A stretch of DNA of 64,000 nt from Photobacterium sp. GJ3 (GTDB lineage: Bacteria; Pseudomonadota; Gammaproteobacteria; Enterobacterales; Vibrionaceae), in assembly GCF_018199995.1 (NCBI RefSeq), contig NZ_CP073578.1, positions 1,984,001 to 2,048,000 on the forward strand. Direction: 5' to 3'. Under the pieces are notes generated by a model. That model was given only the letters and a program-made list of their open reading frames with translations, had not been told where the DNA came from and did not search any database. Position numbers and translations under genes: made by a program. The number at the start of each line of letters is the position of its first letter. The stretch's first letter is position 1. Below, piece by piece: positions 55,479-64,000 of this stretch.

Positions 55479-56732
55479 TTAATCGTCCAGATGACATTGG
55501 CTCAGATGTAAGCCATCCAGCCGACATTCCACGTCAACCCACTGACCTTCGTAAACGCTCAGGGAAGCATCTGCTGCACGATATCCCCAGATGTGATTAT
55601 CCGTGACCAGACCTTCCAGACTGACTTCTGATTCCTGAATTTCAGGCTCGATTTCCCGAACCAAAAACAGGCCCTCGACTTCACTGCCTTCAAGTTCGAA
55701 CCACTGTCCGTCCAGAGCAGTCAGCGTGAGGCCATCCTCCAGACGTACATTCGGGCTCAGCGTCAGCACAATGCCATTGATCGACAGTGTTTCATCCACA
55801 TATTGGGCCTGGCCTTCAATGCTGAATTGCTTCCCCTGAACCGCTTCGGCAGCGGATTCAAACTCAACTTCCTCAGCAAACAACTGTGCGTTCTGGCTGA
55901 AGACATCAACGTCAACAATACGGCCTGTCGTCAGATCAGCCTGAGTCCCATCTTCGTAACGGGTATTCCGGGTGAGTGTGATGAGTGTGCGACTGTTCAA
56001 TTCAAGCGTTGTTTTTTCCTGATTGACGAAGGTAATCACGCCTTCAAGCGATTTGCCGTCAAAATCAGTCTCATCTTCAACATCAACCTCTGACGCCTGA
56101 AAAACACCATTGATGAAAGCCCCCGTCACTTCCACCCAGATCCCGTGTTGCAAAGGCTCATCGTCCAGAACAGCCCCACTGAAGTCTACCGTTGTCCCAT
56201 TGATCACCAGTGTTTTGGCTGCTGTGTCCAACTGACTGATGCGACCTTCAACTTCACTGATGGCGGTCGTATCAACCGATTGAATCGCGGTCAGACGAAG
56301 ACTGCCATCTGCCTGCGGTTGACCAAAAATAAGCACAAAGTCCCCAACCTGTGCCGTGGTTGTCACTTCATTCAACGGGAAGGTCTGGCCGTTTACAGAC
56401 AGCGACGTGCCATCAACTGTGGCGACTTCCCCACTCAGCATCGGCTCGAGTTCTATCTCGCTCACGCGACCCTTCTCGCTGTCAATCTCCACCAGCATAC
56501 CAGCCATCACATCCGTCAGTTGCAATGGCTGGTCTTGGTAACTGACTTGCGCTCTGGTGGTATCCAGCTCGCGTCCCTGAATATGGATTGTCTGCCTGTC
56601 TGCCTGAACACGCTCCACCTGACCCACGACAGTGCCTGAATATGCCTGTGCTGTGTCTGCAGTATCATTTCCATCGCTGCCACAGGCACTCAAAAGTCCG
56701 GCCAGCACGGCCATCGTCATGATTCTTTTCAT
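55479..56732 (-). CDS. lipoprotein with tandem DUF5666-like repeats
   Basis: 417-residue lipoprotein: signal ending LLSAC (Cys17), then a strongly acidic, beta-rich body made of about six imperfect repeats of 60-75 residues. Each begins with a G-x-V/I-like strand and a second strand with N-G or S-R turns (GTVVGQVERV..TIHIQG; LSGEVATVDG..SLSVNG; VEGRISQLD..TLVING; LEGVITFVN..TLELNS; IEGQAQYVD..SINGI; LEGLVTDN). This resembles DUF5666, an OB-like fold of unknown role. Two cysteines near the C-terminus could form a disulfide. It is divergent from a response regulator and sensor kinase, which probably control it. The ligand is unknown. Confidence 0.75.
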   Translation of the reverse strand: MKRIMTMAVLAGLLSACGSDGNDTADTAQAYSGTVVGQVERVQADRQTIHIQGRELDTTRAQVSYQDQPLQLTDVMAGMLVEIDSEKGRVSEIELEPMLSGEVATVDGTSLSVNGQTFPLNEVTTTAQVGDFVLIFGQPQADGSLRLTAIQSVDTTAISEVEGRISQLDTAAKTLVINGTTVDFSGAVLDDEPLQHGIWVEVTGAFINGVFQASEVDVEDETDFDGKSLEGVITFVNQEKTTLELNSRTLITLTRNTRYEDGTQADLTTGRIVDVDVFSQNAQLFAEEVEFESAAEAVQGKQFSIEGQAQYVDETLSINGIVLTLSPNVRLEDGLTLTALDGQWFELEGSEVEGLFLVREIEPEIQESEVSLEGLVTDNHIWGYRAADASLSVYEGQWVDVECRLDGLHLSQCHLDD

Positions 56733-56791
56733 TGTTTCGAAACCTTCTGTTCGCATTCGTTGTGAATACCGCATAAGGTATGCAATACAAT

Positions 56792-56808
56792 GTGAAGCGT
56801 TCGTGAAG
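56792..56808. promoter_or_regulatory. candidate direct-repeat operator for the adjacent response regulator
   Basis: GTGAAG-N5-GTGAAG: two copies exactly 11 bases apart, the spacing OmpR-family regulators use for tandem binding on one DNA face. It lies in the 95-base divergent promoter region of the lipoprotein and regulator genes. Confidence 0.35.
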
Positions 56809-56827
56809 AAGTCTCAACGGGGGCACA

Positions 56828-57496
56828 ATGCAAGTTCTGATTGTTGAAGATAACCATAAAATTTCAGAAACGATTGCGGATTATCTTGAGCTGGAAGGGA
56901 TGGAATCCGACTTTGCTTTTCACGGTGAGGCTGCGCTGGCACTCGTCGCTGAAAACCATTATGACGTCATTATCATGGACATTATGATGCCAAGAGCCGA
57001 TGGCATTACAACGGTGCACAAACTGCGCCAGGAGCTGTTTTGCAATACGCCAATCCTTTTTTTAACTGCGAAAGATGGTCTCGACAGTAAAGTCGCTGCG
57101 TTCAACGCTGGCGGGGACGACTACCTGCTTAAGCCTTTCGCAATGGAAGAATTGACGCTGAGGCTTCGCGCGCTCGCCAGTCGCGGCCCCAGACAAGACA
57201 TCGGGACGCTGAATTATGCAGACATCACGTTAAATCCCCAGACTGAAGAAGTGACCCGGGCCGGACAACCCATCAAACTGAGCCGGATTCAGTTCAAAAT
57301 CTTGCAGTTACTCTTGCGTCACGCGCCTGCGATTGTCAGCCGGCAAGAGGTCATAGAGAGCGTCTGGGGCGACGATGTCCCACCAAGTGATGCCTTACGC
57401 AGTCACGTTTATGGCTTACGGAGCGCACTCGACAAAGATTTCGACACCAGCAGATTAGAGACGATTCATGGTAAAGGCTACCGGCTCAAAGGTTAA
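56828..57496 (+). CDS. OmpR-family response regulator
   Basis: 222-residue regulator: receiver domain (1-115) with VEDN, phospho-acceptor Asp51 in IIMDIMMPRADG, and Lys in YLLKPF, then a winged-helix domain (125-222) ending in TIHGKGYRLKG. GGGGG precedes the ATG. It forms a tight pair with the kinase gene (29-base overlap) and reads away from a DUF5666-like lipoprotein gene. I cannot assign it to a named system. It is neither PhoP nor OmpR by sequence. Confidence 0.9.
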   Translation: MQVLIVEDNHKISETIADYLELEGMESDFAFHGEAALALVAENHYDVIIMDIMMPRADGITTVHKLRQELFCNTPILFLTAKDGLDSKVAAFNAGGDDYLLKPFAMEELTLRLRALASRGPRQDIGTLNYADITLNPQTEEVTRAGQPIKLSRIQFKILQLLLRHAPAIVSRQEVIESVWGDDVPPSDALRSHVYGLRSALDKDFDTSRLETIHGKGYRLKG

Positions 57497-58709
57497 GCAG
57501 ACCTTCCCCAGTATTTATCGAAAACTCAGGCTGAGTTTTGTACTCCTCACGCTGGCCATGTTCGGGCTGTTCTGGTCGGTGATTTATATTGCCGAAAACC
57601 AGCTGGAAATCATCAGTCTGCATCACTGGCTGGATACAGAAGCCAATCGATATGCCAGCGACTATCCTCAACTGGGGATCGCAACGCCACTGCCCAATCC
57701 GACCGAATTTTCCAGTTACTGGAGTGAGGCGGATCTGCCCGACTGGCTGGCGTCCTATACGGAACCCGGATTTTACGAGCATTTACTCGGTATAGAAGAC
57801 AAACACTTCACTGTGATCCACCACCCGTCCGGGCAAGGTCTGTTCTATATCGTCTTTCAGGATGATGCCGACGATTATCTGGATGGCTATGAGGCCAATC
57901 TGCATCACATCACCTTGATTCTGGGAGCCGCTATGACGCTGGCCATGATTCTGTATGGGGTGTATCTGGTCCGGACCTTATCGCAGCCTTTGGCAAGGAT
58001 TCAGCAAAAAATCAGCCGTATGCCGCCGGATCAGCCCTTATTTGAAGTTGACACCGCGTTTCAGGAAACCCGTGCGATTGAGCAAAGCCTGCGTGACAGT
58101 AAATTGAATATTGCGCGATATTTTCAGCGTGAGCAGGATTTCAGCCGCTTCGCCTCCCATGAGCTGCGGACGCCGATTATGGTGATCAAAGGCTCCGCCG
58201 ATATTCTGCAAAAAGTACCTGATCAGCCGCGCATCGCTGTCAAAGCCATCTGTCGGTTGCAACAGGCCAGCCAGGAAATGACACTGCTGACAGAAACCTT
58301 CCTGCTGTTGGGCCGGGAACACATCGATCGCAGCTTTTACGCTGCATGCCCTCTCGCAGATATTCTTCAGCACCAACTGGAAGAACTGTCGCCACTTTTT
58401 GCCCGTCAGGACACCAGCTATCATCTGACGCTGTCACACCCCGGAACAATCAAGGCTCCGGAGAGCTTTGTGAGCATTATCATCAATAACCTGATCAAGA
58501 ATGCATTCAGCTACAGTATTGATGCGATTCAAATCAGTCTGAACGCGAACCATTTAATGATTGCCAACCGTCATGACGGCAAAGAGACCGACAATGCCGG
58601 GTATGGCTGCGGTCTGGTGATCGTGGAACGGATCTGTGAACGAATGAACTGGCGTTATACGGTACATGATGACGGGCAGACGTTTACCACCTCACTGGTG
58701 TTCAGCTAA
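57468..58709 (+). CDS. sensor histidine kinase, partner of the preceding regulator
   Basis: 413-residue membrane kinase: TM1 about 24-42, a periplasmic sensor of about 105 residues rich in aromatic and acidic residues (SSYWSEADLPDWLASYTEPGFYE), TM2 about 148-168, a short linker and DHp with His231 in FASHELRTPIMV. The ATP domain has an N-box with Asn345 (NNLIKNAF) and a glycine box GYGCGL (378), but the D-box is reduced to NRHDG. The compact CA domain is like several Vibrio kinases. Only ATG 57468 fits, giving a 29-base overlap with the regulator. The signal is unknown. The divergent acidic lipoprotein may take part in sensing. Confidence 0.88.
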   Translation: MVKATGSKVKQTFPSIYRKLRLSFVLLTLAMFGLFWSVIYIAENQLEIISLHHWLDTEANRYASDYPQLGIATPLPNPTEFSSYWSEADLPDWLASYTEPGFYEHLLGIEDKHFTVIHHPSGQGLFYIVFQDDADDYLDGYEANLHHITLILGAAMTLAMILYGVYLVRTLSQPLARIQQKISRMPPDQPLFEVDTAFQETRAIEQSLRDSKLNIARYFQREQDFSRFASHELRTPIMVIKGSADILQKVPDQPRIAVKAICRLQQASQEMTLLTETFLLLGREHIDRSFYAACPLADILQHQLEELSPLFARQDTSYHLTLSHPGTIKAPESFVSIIINNLIKNAFSYSIDAIQISLNANHLMIANRHDGKETDNAGYGCGLVIVERICERMNWRYTVHDDGQTFTTSLVFS

Positions 58710-58732
58710 AAGCCGTCGATTCGACGGCTTTT
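58708..58732. terminator. bidirectional terminator between the kinase gene and serC
   Basis: Long stem AAAAGCCGTCG/CGACGGCTTTT with a tiny loop, beginning in the kinase stop codon. T-runs on both strands allow it to stop the convergent serC transcript as well. Confidence 0.82.
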
Positions 58733-58755
58733 GAAGAAGGTTACAGTGAATCAAC

Positions 58756-59838
58756 TCAGGCGTTTTCACGCTCGAATGTGGTCATAAAATCAACCAGCGC
58801 CTGTACACCTTCAATTGGCATCGCATTATAAATGGAGGCACGCATACCGCCGACCGCACGGTGGCCTGCCAGCGCTTTCAAACCCGCTGCATCAGCCTGC
58901 TGCAGGAATGCTTTATCCAGTTCTGCGTTCTTCAGTTGAAATGGCACATTCATCAGGGAACGGTTGTCCGGATGAACATCATTGCGATAGAAGTCTGACT
59001 GGTCAATAAAGTCATACAGCACTTTCGCTTTCGCTTCGTTACGCGCCTGCATCGCTTCCACACCACCAATCCCCTTGAGCCATTTGAAGACTTCGCCGGA
59101 TAAATACCAGGCAAAAGTCGGCGGGGTGTTGAACATTGATTCTTTCTCTGCCAGCACCTGATAATCCAAAATACTTGGCACTCGCTGTTGCGCCCGACCA
59201 AGCAGATCGTCACGCACAATCACAAGCGTCAAACCGGCCGGACCAATGTTCTTCTGAGCACCGGCGTAAATCAGACCATACTGCGACACATCGATTGTGC
59301 GGGACAGAATCGTCGAAGACATGTCGGCGATGATTGGTTTGTCTGTTTGTGGCAGATCACGAATCTCAATGCCATCAATGGTTTCATTCGGGCAGAAATG
59401 CACATAGGCTGCATCCTCGGACAGTGACCACTCACTGGCAGGCAGGACTGCTTTTTTACCGTCACGTTCGCATGTCACAGACACCACATTCGGCTGGCAA
59501 TACTTCTGAGCTTCTTCGATTGCGCTGTGCGCCCAATAACCGCCATCAATGTAATCCGCTGTGGCAGCATCGCCCAGTAAATTCATCGGTATGGCCGCAA
59601 ATTGTGCCCGTGCACCACCATGGCAAAACAGCACATGATAATTATCTGGGATCCCAAGCAGATCACGCAGATCACGTTCAGATTGTTCCGCTACCGCAAT
59701 AAAGTCTTTACTTCGATGACTGATCTCCATCACTGAAGTACCCAGACCATTCCAGTTCACCAGTTCCTGTTGTACCTTTTCCAGCACTTCTGTCGGCATC
59801 ATCGCCGGGCCAGCACAAAAGTTATAGACTTTATCCAT
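58756..59838 (-). CDS. serC: phosphoserine aminotransferase
   Basis: 360-residue PLP enzyme that makes 3-phosphoserine (serine path) and 4-phosphohydroxy-threonine (pyridoxal path). It begins [12 protein letters not shown]. The PLP lysine is in [12 protein letters not shown], the phosphate-binding region is [18 protein letters not shown], and [14 protein letters not shown] lies near the end. I use ATG 59838 (MDKVYNF). Two upstream in-frame ATGs exist, and no start has an ideal ribosome site. It is normally coupled to aroA in enterobacteria but here separated from it by a sensor module. Confidence 0.95.
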   Translation of the reverse strand: MDKVYNFCAGPAMMPTEVLEKVQQELVNWNGLGTSVMEISHRSKDFIAVAEQSERDLRDLLGIPDNYHVLFCHGGARAQFAAIPMNLLGDAATADYIDGGYWAHSAIEEAQKYCQPNVVSVTCERDGKKAVLPASEWSLSEDAAYVHFCPNETIDGIEIRDLPQTDKPIIADMSSTILSRTIDVSQYGLIYAGAQKNIGPAGLTLVIVRDDLLGRAQQRVPSILDYQVLAEKESMFNTPPTFAWYLSGEVFKWLKGIGGVEAMQARNEAKAKVLYDFIDQSDFYRNDVHPDNRSLMNVPFQLKNAELDKAFLQQADAAGLKALAGHRAVGGMRASIYNAMPIEGVQALVDFMTTFERENA

Positions 59839-60028
59839 GATGAGAAACATGCTCCTGCTTTGCAAAAATGACATTGTTGGAAGACTAGCGCAGTCAACCC
59901 AACGACCTTCGTCCTGTTTTTTTACACCTTTCGCTATCTGCTGAAAACCTTTTTCGTCAGGTAAACCCTAAAAAAGATGACAGTCGCTGCATCAGACTGC
60001 GAAACGCCGGATTTTGCTCAAAAAATGC

Positions 60029-60059
60029 GAAAAAAAACGCAGCTCTCAGGCTGCGTTTT
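60029..60059 (-). terminator. intrinsic terminator of gyrA
   Basis: 10-bp perfect stem AAAACGCAGC/GCTGCGTTTT with a 6-nt loop and a long minus-strand U-tract, 18 bases beyond the gyrA stop. Confidence 0.9.
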
Positions 60060-60076
60060 AAGGAGGGTTGCAAAGA

Positions 60077-62719
60077 TTAATCTTCGCTGCTTTCTTCTGC
60101 GTCGTTATCCGCAGCAGGTGGGGTTTCACCAGTTTCAGTCGTGTCTGACCCTTCGGCGGCAACTTCACCTTCCAGAGGTAAATCTTCCTCTTCAGGCTCT
60201 TCGATGCGCTGAAGGCCAACAACCTGCTCATCTTCAGCCGTTCGAATCAACGTCACACCCTGAGTGTTTCGGCCAACACGGCTGACTTCAGCAACCCGGG
60301 TCCGAACCAGGGTACCCGCATTGGTGATCATCATGAACTCATCACCGTCCTGTACCTGAACAGCACCGACAACAGCGCCATTTCGTTCAGAAACCTTGAT
60401 CGACACAACACCCTGAGTCGCACGGCTCTTCGCCGGGTACTCTTCCAGGCTGGTGCGCTTCCCGTAACCGTTCTCGGTGACGGTCAGAACATCGCCCTCA
60501 TTGTGCGGTACGATCAGAGAGACGACTTTGTCATCTTCTGCCAGCTTGATCCCGCGGACACCCGCAGCAGTACGGCCCATACCACGGACCTGTCCTTCAG
60601 AGAAGCGAACCACTTTACCTGCTGCAGAGAACAGCATGATGTCGTTATCGTTGTCTGTGATGTCCACACCAATCAGCGAATCACCTTCACGCAGATTCAC
60701 GGCAATAATACCGGCGCTGCGCGGACGGCTGAAATCAGTCAACGGAGTTTTCTTCACCGTACCGTCAGCTGTTGCCATGAAGATGAACTTATCTGCTTCG
60801 TATTCTTTCACAGGCAGAATCGCGGTAATCCGCTCATTCTCTTCCAGTGGCAGAATGTTGACGATTGGTTTACCACGCGCAGTGCGGCTGGCTTGCGGCA
60901 ACTGGTACACTTTCAGCCAGTACATCCGGCCGCGGCTTGAGAAGCACAGAATTGTATCGTGCGTATTGGCGACCAGCAGACGCTCAATGAAGTCTTCATC
61001 CTTCATCCGGGTTGCTGCACGGCCTTTACCGCCACGACGCTGAGCTTCGTACTCAGTCAGCAGCTGATATTTCACGTAACCGTGATGCGACAGCGTCACC
61101 ACAACATCTTCCTGGCTGATCAGATCTTCCAGATCGATGTCATGACTGGCTGCAGTAATTTCAGTCCGGCGCACATCATTGAACTGCTCTTTCACCAGCT
61201 CCAGTTCTTCGCGAATGACTTCCATCAGACGCTCAGCACTGCTCAGGATCAGCATCAGTTCTTCAATCTGCGCCAACAGACCTTTGTACTCATCCAGAAT
61301 CTTCTCGTGTTCCAGACCCGTCAGTTTGTGCAAACGCAGATCCAGGATGGCCTGAGCCTGCTGTTCCGTCAGGTAATACTGACCATCGCGCACACCCAGC
61401 TCTTCACCCAGCCATTCCGGACGCGCTGCATCCACACCGGCACGTTCCAGCATTGCGGCAACGTTCCCCAGTGCCCATGGACGAGCCAGCAGGCCTTCGC
61501 GGGCAATCTGAGGCGTTGCAGCCTGACGGATCAGGTCAATGATCTCGTCAATATTTGCCAGGGCAATCGCCAGACCTTCCAGAATATGCGCACGCTCACG
61601 GGCTTTACGCAATTCATAGATCGTCCGGCGGGTAACCACTTCACGACGGTGGTTGATGAAGCTTTCCAGCATCTCTTTCAGGTTAAACAGTTTCGGCTGA
61701 CCATTTTTGTCCAGCGCGACCATGTTAATCCCGAAAGTGGTTTGCAGTTGCGTTTGCGCATACAGGTTGTTCAGAACAACTTCGCCCACTGCGTCACGGC
61801 GGCATTCAATGACAATGCGCATGCCGTCTTTGTCAGACTCATCACGCAGGGCACTGATGCCTTCAACTTTCTTCTCTTTTACCAGCTCAGCAATCTTTTC
61901 GATCAAACGCGCTTTGTTGACCTGGTAAGGAATCTCAGTCACGACAATGGTTTCTTTACCATTCTTGTCGGTTTCGATGTCCGCTTTCGAGCGCATGTAA
62001 ACTTTACCGCGACCCGTTTTATAAGCGTCCACAATCCCTTTACGGCCACTGATCAGTGCTGCCGTCGGGAAATCCGGGCCCGGAATATAATCCAGCAATT
62101 GATCAATCGTAATTTGATCGTTGTCCATATATGCCAGACAGCCGTCAATCACTTCGCCCAGGTTATGAGGCGGAATATTGGTTGCCATACCCACCGCAAT
62201 ACCAGACGCGCCGTTCACCAGCAGGTTTGGAATCTTGGTTGGCAACACCGCTGGAATACGTTCGGTACCGTCGTAGTTGTCAACATAGTCGACTGTTTCT
62301 TTGTCCAGGTCGGCCAGCAGCTCGTGGGCAATCTTAGACATCCGAACTTCGGTATAACGCATTGCCGCCGCGGAGTCGCCGTCAATCGAACCAAAGTTAC
62401 CCTGGCCGTCGACCAGCATATAACGAAGGGAGAAAGGCTGCGCCATACGCACAATGGTGTCGTATACCGCACTATCACCATGCGGGTGATATTTACCGAT
62501 CACGTCGCCCACTACACGGGCAGATTTTTTGTATGGTTTGTTCCAGTCATTGCCCAGTACATTCATCGCGAATAGTACGCGGCGATGCACCGGCTTCAGG
62601 CCATCACGCACATCAGGAAGAGCACGACCTACGATGACGGACATCGCGTAGTCGAGATATGAGCCTTTCAGCTCCTCTTCAATGTTTACCGGCGTGATCT
62701 CTTTTGCAAGATCGCTCAT
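60077..62719 (-). CDS. gyrA: DNA gyrase subunit A
   Basis: 880-residue gyrase A subunit, which breaks and rejoins DNA to introduce negative supercoils with GyrB. The active Tyr122 is in [11 protein letters not shown]. The quinolone-determining region reads [11 protein letters not shown] with Ser83 and Asp87, the susceptible-type residues. The GyrA box QRRGGKG at the start of the C-terminal pinwheel domain is present, and an acidic tail ends the protein ([14 protein letters not shown]...AEESSED). It is monocistronic with its own terminator and divergent from ubiG as in many gamma-proteobacteria. Confidence 0.98.
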   Translation of the reverse strand: MSDLAKEITPVNIEEELKGSYLDYAMSVIVGRALPDVRDGLKPVHRRVLFAMNVLGNDWNKPYKKSARVVGDVIGKYHPHGDSAVYDTIVRMAQPFSLRYMLVDGQGNFGSIDGDSAAAMRYTEVRMSKIAHELLADLDKETVDYVDNYDGTERIPAVLPTKIPNLLVNGASGIAVGMATNIPPHNLGEVIDGCLAYMDNDQITIDQLLDYIPGPDFPTAALISGRKGIVDAYKTGRGKVYMRSKADIETDKNGKETIVVTEIPYQVNKARLIEKIAELVKEKKVEGISALRDESDKDGMRIVIECRRDAVGEVVLNNLYAQTQLQTTFGINMVALDKNGQPKLFNLKEMLESFINHRREVVTRRTIYELRKARERAHILEGLAIALANIDEIIDLIRQAATPQIAREGLLARPWALGNVAAMLERAGVDAARPEWLGEELGVRDGQYYLTEQQAQAILDLRLHKLTGLEHEKILDEYKGLLAQIEELMLILSSAERLMEVIREELELVKEQFNDVRRTEITAASHDIDLEDLISQEDVVVTLSHHGYVKYQLLTEYEAQRRGGKGRAATRMKDEDFIERLLVANTHDTILCFSSRGRMYWLKVYQLPQASRTARGKPIVNILPLEENERITAILPVKEYEADKFIFMATADGTVKKTPLTDFSRPRSAGIIAVNLREGDSLIGVDITDNDNDIMLFSAAGKVVRFSEGQVRGMGRTAAGVRGIKLAEDDKVVSLIVPHNEGDVLTVTENGYGKRTSLEEYPAKSRATQGVVSIKVSERNGAVVGAVQVQDGDEFMMITNAGTLVRTRVAEVSRVGRNTQGVTLIRTAEDEQVVGLQRIEEPEEEDLPLEGEVAAEGSDTTETGETPPAADNDAEESSED

Positions 62720-62775
62720 GGAGCCACTATCCCTCAGGTAATTTCTGTCGTATTTTTATACGTGCAAGGTGCGGG

Positions 62776-62784
62776 AATATAGCA
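62776..62784 (-). promoter_or_regulatory. extended -10 of gyrA promoter
   Basis: Minus-strand TGCTATATT (TG-N-TATATT), about 57 bases before the gyrA start codon. The -35 is poor, as is common with an extended -10. Confidence 0.5.
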
Positions 62785-63007
62785 TATTTCCCACTTAATA
62801 GGCACACCTTTCAGTGCCTTTCTTGTGAGTAATTTTGCGAATTGAACACAATTCCACCCCATAACCATTTGTCTGGCGGTGATTTCCTGAACGATATCTG
62901 CTGTGTTTTCACTCAAATTTATTCCGGTAGCAACAGCCTTTCCCCAGCCAGGCTTTCGAATTTCTGTCAGAGATCAAGGATTAGATTTCAACTCAGGCTG
63001 CTTTCGC

Positions 63008-63013
63008 TATAAT
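63008..63013 (+). promoter_or_regulatory. -10 element of ubiG promoter
   Basis: Consensus TATAAT about 36 bases before the ubiG ATG. A partial -35 (TTTCAA) lies a little over one helical turn upstream. Confidence 0.5.
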
Positions 63014-63048
63014 GCCCCCTTCGATATCAATGGAAATGGCAAGTAATA

Positions 63049-63759
63049 ATGACCAAGCAGTTCAATGTCGATCCGGCAGAAATCAGTAAATTTGAAGAAA
63101 TGGCATCACGTTGGTGGGATCTGGACGGCGAGTTCAAGCCGCTGCATCAGATCAACCCGCTCCGTCTGAACTATGTGATTGACCATGCCGGTGGCCTGTT
63201 TGGCAAAAAAGTGCTCGATGTCGGCTGTGGCGGCGGCATTCTGGCCGAGAGCATGGCACAAGAAGGCGCACTGGTCACTGGTTTGGATATGGGGAAAGAA
63301 CCGCTGACCGTCGCCCGCTTACATGCACTGGAGACCGGAACCAAACTGGATTACATTCAGGAAACCGTCGAAGCTCACGCTGAACAACATCCGCAGAGCT
63401 ATGATGTCGTGACCTGTATGGAAATGCTGGAGCACGTCCCAGACCCGGCTTCTGTGATTGCCTCCTGCGCCAAACTGGTGAAGCCCGGCGGCCATGTTTT
63501 CTTCTCGACACTCAACCGCAATATGAAGTCGTATCTGTTCGCGATTGTCGGTGCTGAACAAGTCATGAAGCTGGTGCCAAAAGGCACACACGATCACAAA
63601 AAGTTTATTCGTCCATCAGAGCTCATGGCGATGGTCGATCTCACTGATTTGCAGGACCGCCATATCACGGGCCTTCATTACAACCCGCTGACGGACACTT
63701 ACACACTCGGTCAGAATGTCGATGTGAATTACATTCTGCACACCGTCATGCCTGAGTAA
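63049..63759 (+). CDS. ubiG: ubiquinone biosynthesis O-methyltransferase UbiG
   Basis: 236-residue SAM-dependent class I methyltransferase that performs both O-methylations in ubiquinone synthesis. The N-terminal [35 protein letters not shown] signature is fully typical, here read as several family blocks. The SAM-binding motif [16 protein letters not shown] (about 56-71) and EMLEHVPDP follow. A membrane-binding helix region lies around [20 protein letters not shown]. It is divergent from gyrA and upstream of a HAD phosphatase gene, separated by a terminator. Confidence 0.97.
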   Translation: MTKQFNVDPAEISKFEEMASRWWDLDGEFKPLHQINPLRLNYVIDHAGGLFGKKVLDVGCGGGILAESMAQEGALVTGLDMGKEPLTVARLHALETGTKLDYIQETVEAHAEQHPQSYDVVTCMEMLEHVPDPASVIASCAKLVKPGGHVFFSTLNRNMKSYLFAIVGAEQVMKLVPKGTHDHKKFIRPSELMAMVDLTDLQDRHITGLHYNPLTDTYTLGQNVDVNYILHTVMPE

Positions 63760-63770
63760 GCCCCTCTCTC

Positions 63771-63800
63771 AGCCAGACAGGGTAACCTGTCTGGCTTTCT
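63771..63800 (+). terminator. intrinsic terminator of ubiG
   Basis: 11-bp perfect stem AGCCAGACAGG/CCTGTCTGGCT with loop GTAA followed by TTCTC. The U-tract is short, so some read-through to the next gene is possible. Confidence 0.78.
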
Positions 63801-63890
63801 CACCGCAGCCACAACAGCCCGCATTTTTCCTGATATGCTTAATGCAATTGACGCGACTTCCGCGAAGATTCGTGCAAAGGATATTGCTCT

Positions 63891-64000
63891 ATGCTGAAAC
63901 ATCAACTCAACGCTGTCTTATTCGATCTGGATGGTACTTTGCTTGATACCGCACCGGATATGGCACGCGCAGCAAACCGGGTACTGGCTGATCATCAGAT
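63891..64000 (+). CDS. HAD-IA family phosphatase (Gph/MupP-like), truncated at window edge
   Basis: Only the first 36 codons are visible: [20 protein letters not shown] and onward. The DxDGT motif is the HAD nucleophile and acid loop. AAGGAT lies 9 bases before the ATG. A HAD-IA gene next to ubiG occurs in several gamma-proteobacteria, annotated either as phosphoglycolate phosphatase or, in pseudomonads, as MurNAc-6-phosphate phosphatase MupP. The fragment is too short to choose. Confidence 0.85.
   Translation, partial: MLKHQLNAVLFDLDGTLLDTAPDMARAANRVLADHQ

Larger units (their letters stand above)
62720..63048. other. divergent promoter region between gyrA and ubiG
   Basis: 329 bases without a supported gene. 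A 60-codon minus-strand frame overlaps the gyrA promoter and lacks a ribosome site. It contains an extended -10 for gyrA and a consensus -10 for ubiG, listed separately. Confidence 0.6.

Noticed and set aside
60959..62575. Long open frame opposite gyrA (538 codons)
   Set aside because: It lies fully antisense to a textbook gyrA, has no family resemblance or ribosome site, and reflects codon bias of the real gene.
60077..62719. Quinolone-resistance change in gyrA
   Set aside because: Ser83 and Asp87 are the susceptible-type residues.
62734..62916. 60-codon minus-strand frame upstream of gyrA
   Set aside because: Overlaps the gyrA promoter and leader; no ribosome site.
1..64000. CRISPR array, tRNA/rRNA, insertion sequence, prophage or toxin-antitoxin system
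   Set aside because: No spaced repeats, cloverleaf sequences, transposase or integrase motifs, or small paired toxin-antitoxin frames were seen on either strand.

Overview
This window comes from the chromosome of a gamma-proteobacterium of the family Vibrionaceae, most likely a Photobacterium-like species. The evidence is the overall gene content, near 50 percent GC, and protein sequences close to Vibrio, Photobacterium and E. coli homologues. It is densely packed core genome. I see no tRNA or rRNA gene, insertion sequence, prophage, integron or CRISPR array. The 5' edge cuts pyrC and the 3' edge cuts a HAD phosphatase gene.

Layout, left to right. 1-14500: pyrC end, a CPA1 Na+/H+ antiporter, an RND efflux operon with two adaptors, class I fumarase, pabB, nudL, and the serine uptake and deamination pair sdaC and sdaA. 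14500-21550: a DUF3137 protein with LemA, an unknown secreted protein, satP, a coiled-coil lipoprotein, nfsA and a general porin. 21600-26100: grxA with a candidate OxyR-controlled promoter, ybjL and phoPQ. 26100-30720: fabV, fadE and psrA (fatty acid synthesis, breakdown and control). 30720-35060: a non-coding stretch with an orphan terminator, yeeZ, hexR and pykA with a HexR-like box. 35070-43150: rimJ, ogt, tyrR, ycjF-ycjX, pspCBA and pspF. 43190-48550: the sapABCDF transporter operon. 48660-55320: pyrF, lapB, lapA, ihfB, rpsA, cmk and aroA. 55400-58740: a lipoprotein with DUF5666-like repeats divergent from its own response regulator and sensor kinase. 58750-64000: serC, gyrA, ubiG and the phosphatase fragment.

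The themes are central carbon metabolism (fumarase, pyruvate kinase, HexR, serine deaminase), fatty acid metabolism (fabV, fadE, psrA), and envelope stress and integrity (psp, sap, phoPQ, lapAB, RND pump, porin). Several regulatory sites can be read directly: a perfect PsrA-type operator, a 14/15 HexR box, a sigma-54 psp promoter, an OxyR-like tetrad site at grxA and an S1-type leader hairpin at rpsA.

The most unusual items are the sensor-regulator-lipoprotein module lying between serC and aroA, residue changes at normally invariant positions in TyrR (Walker B Asp to Tyr) and PhoQ (H-box Pro to Arg), an Ogt homologue with an atypical C-terminus, and an orphan plus-strand terminator near 31200 that implies an undescribed small transcript. 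I found no clear new defence or mobile system.
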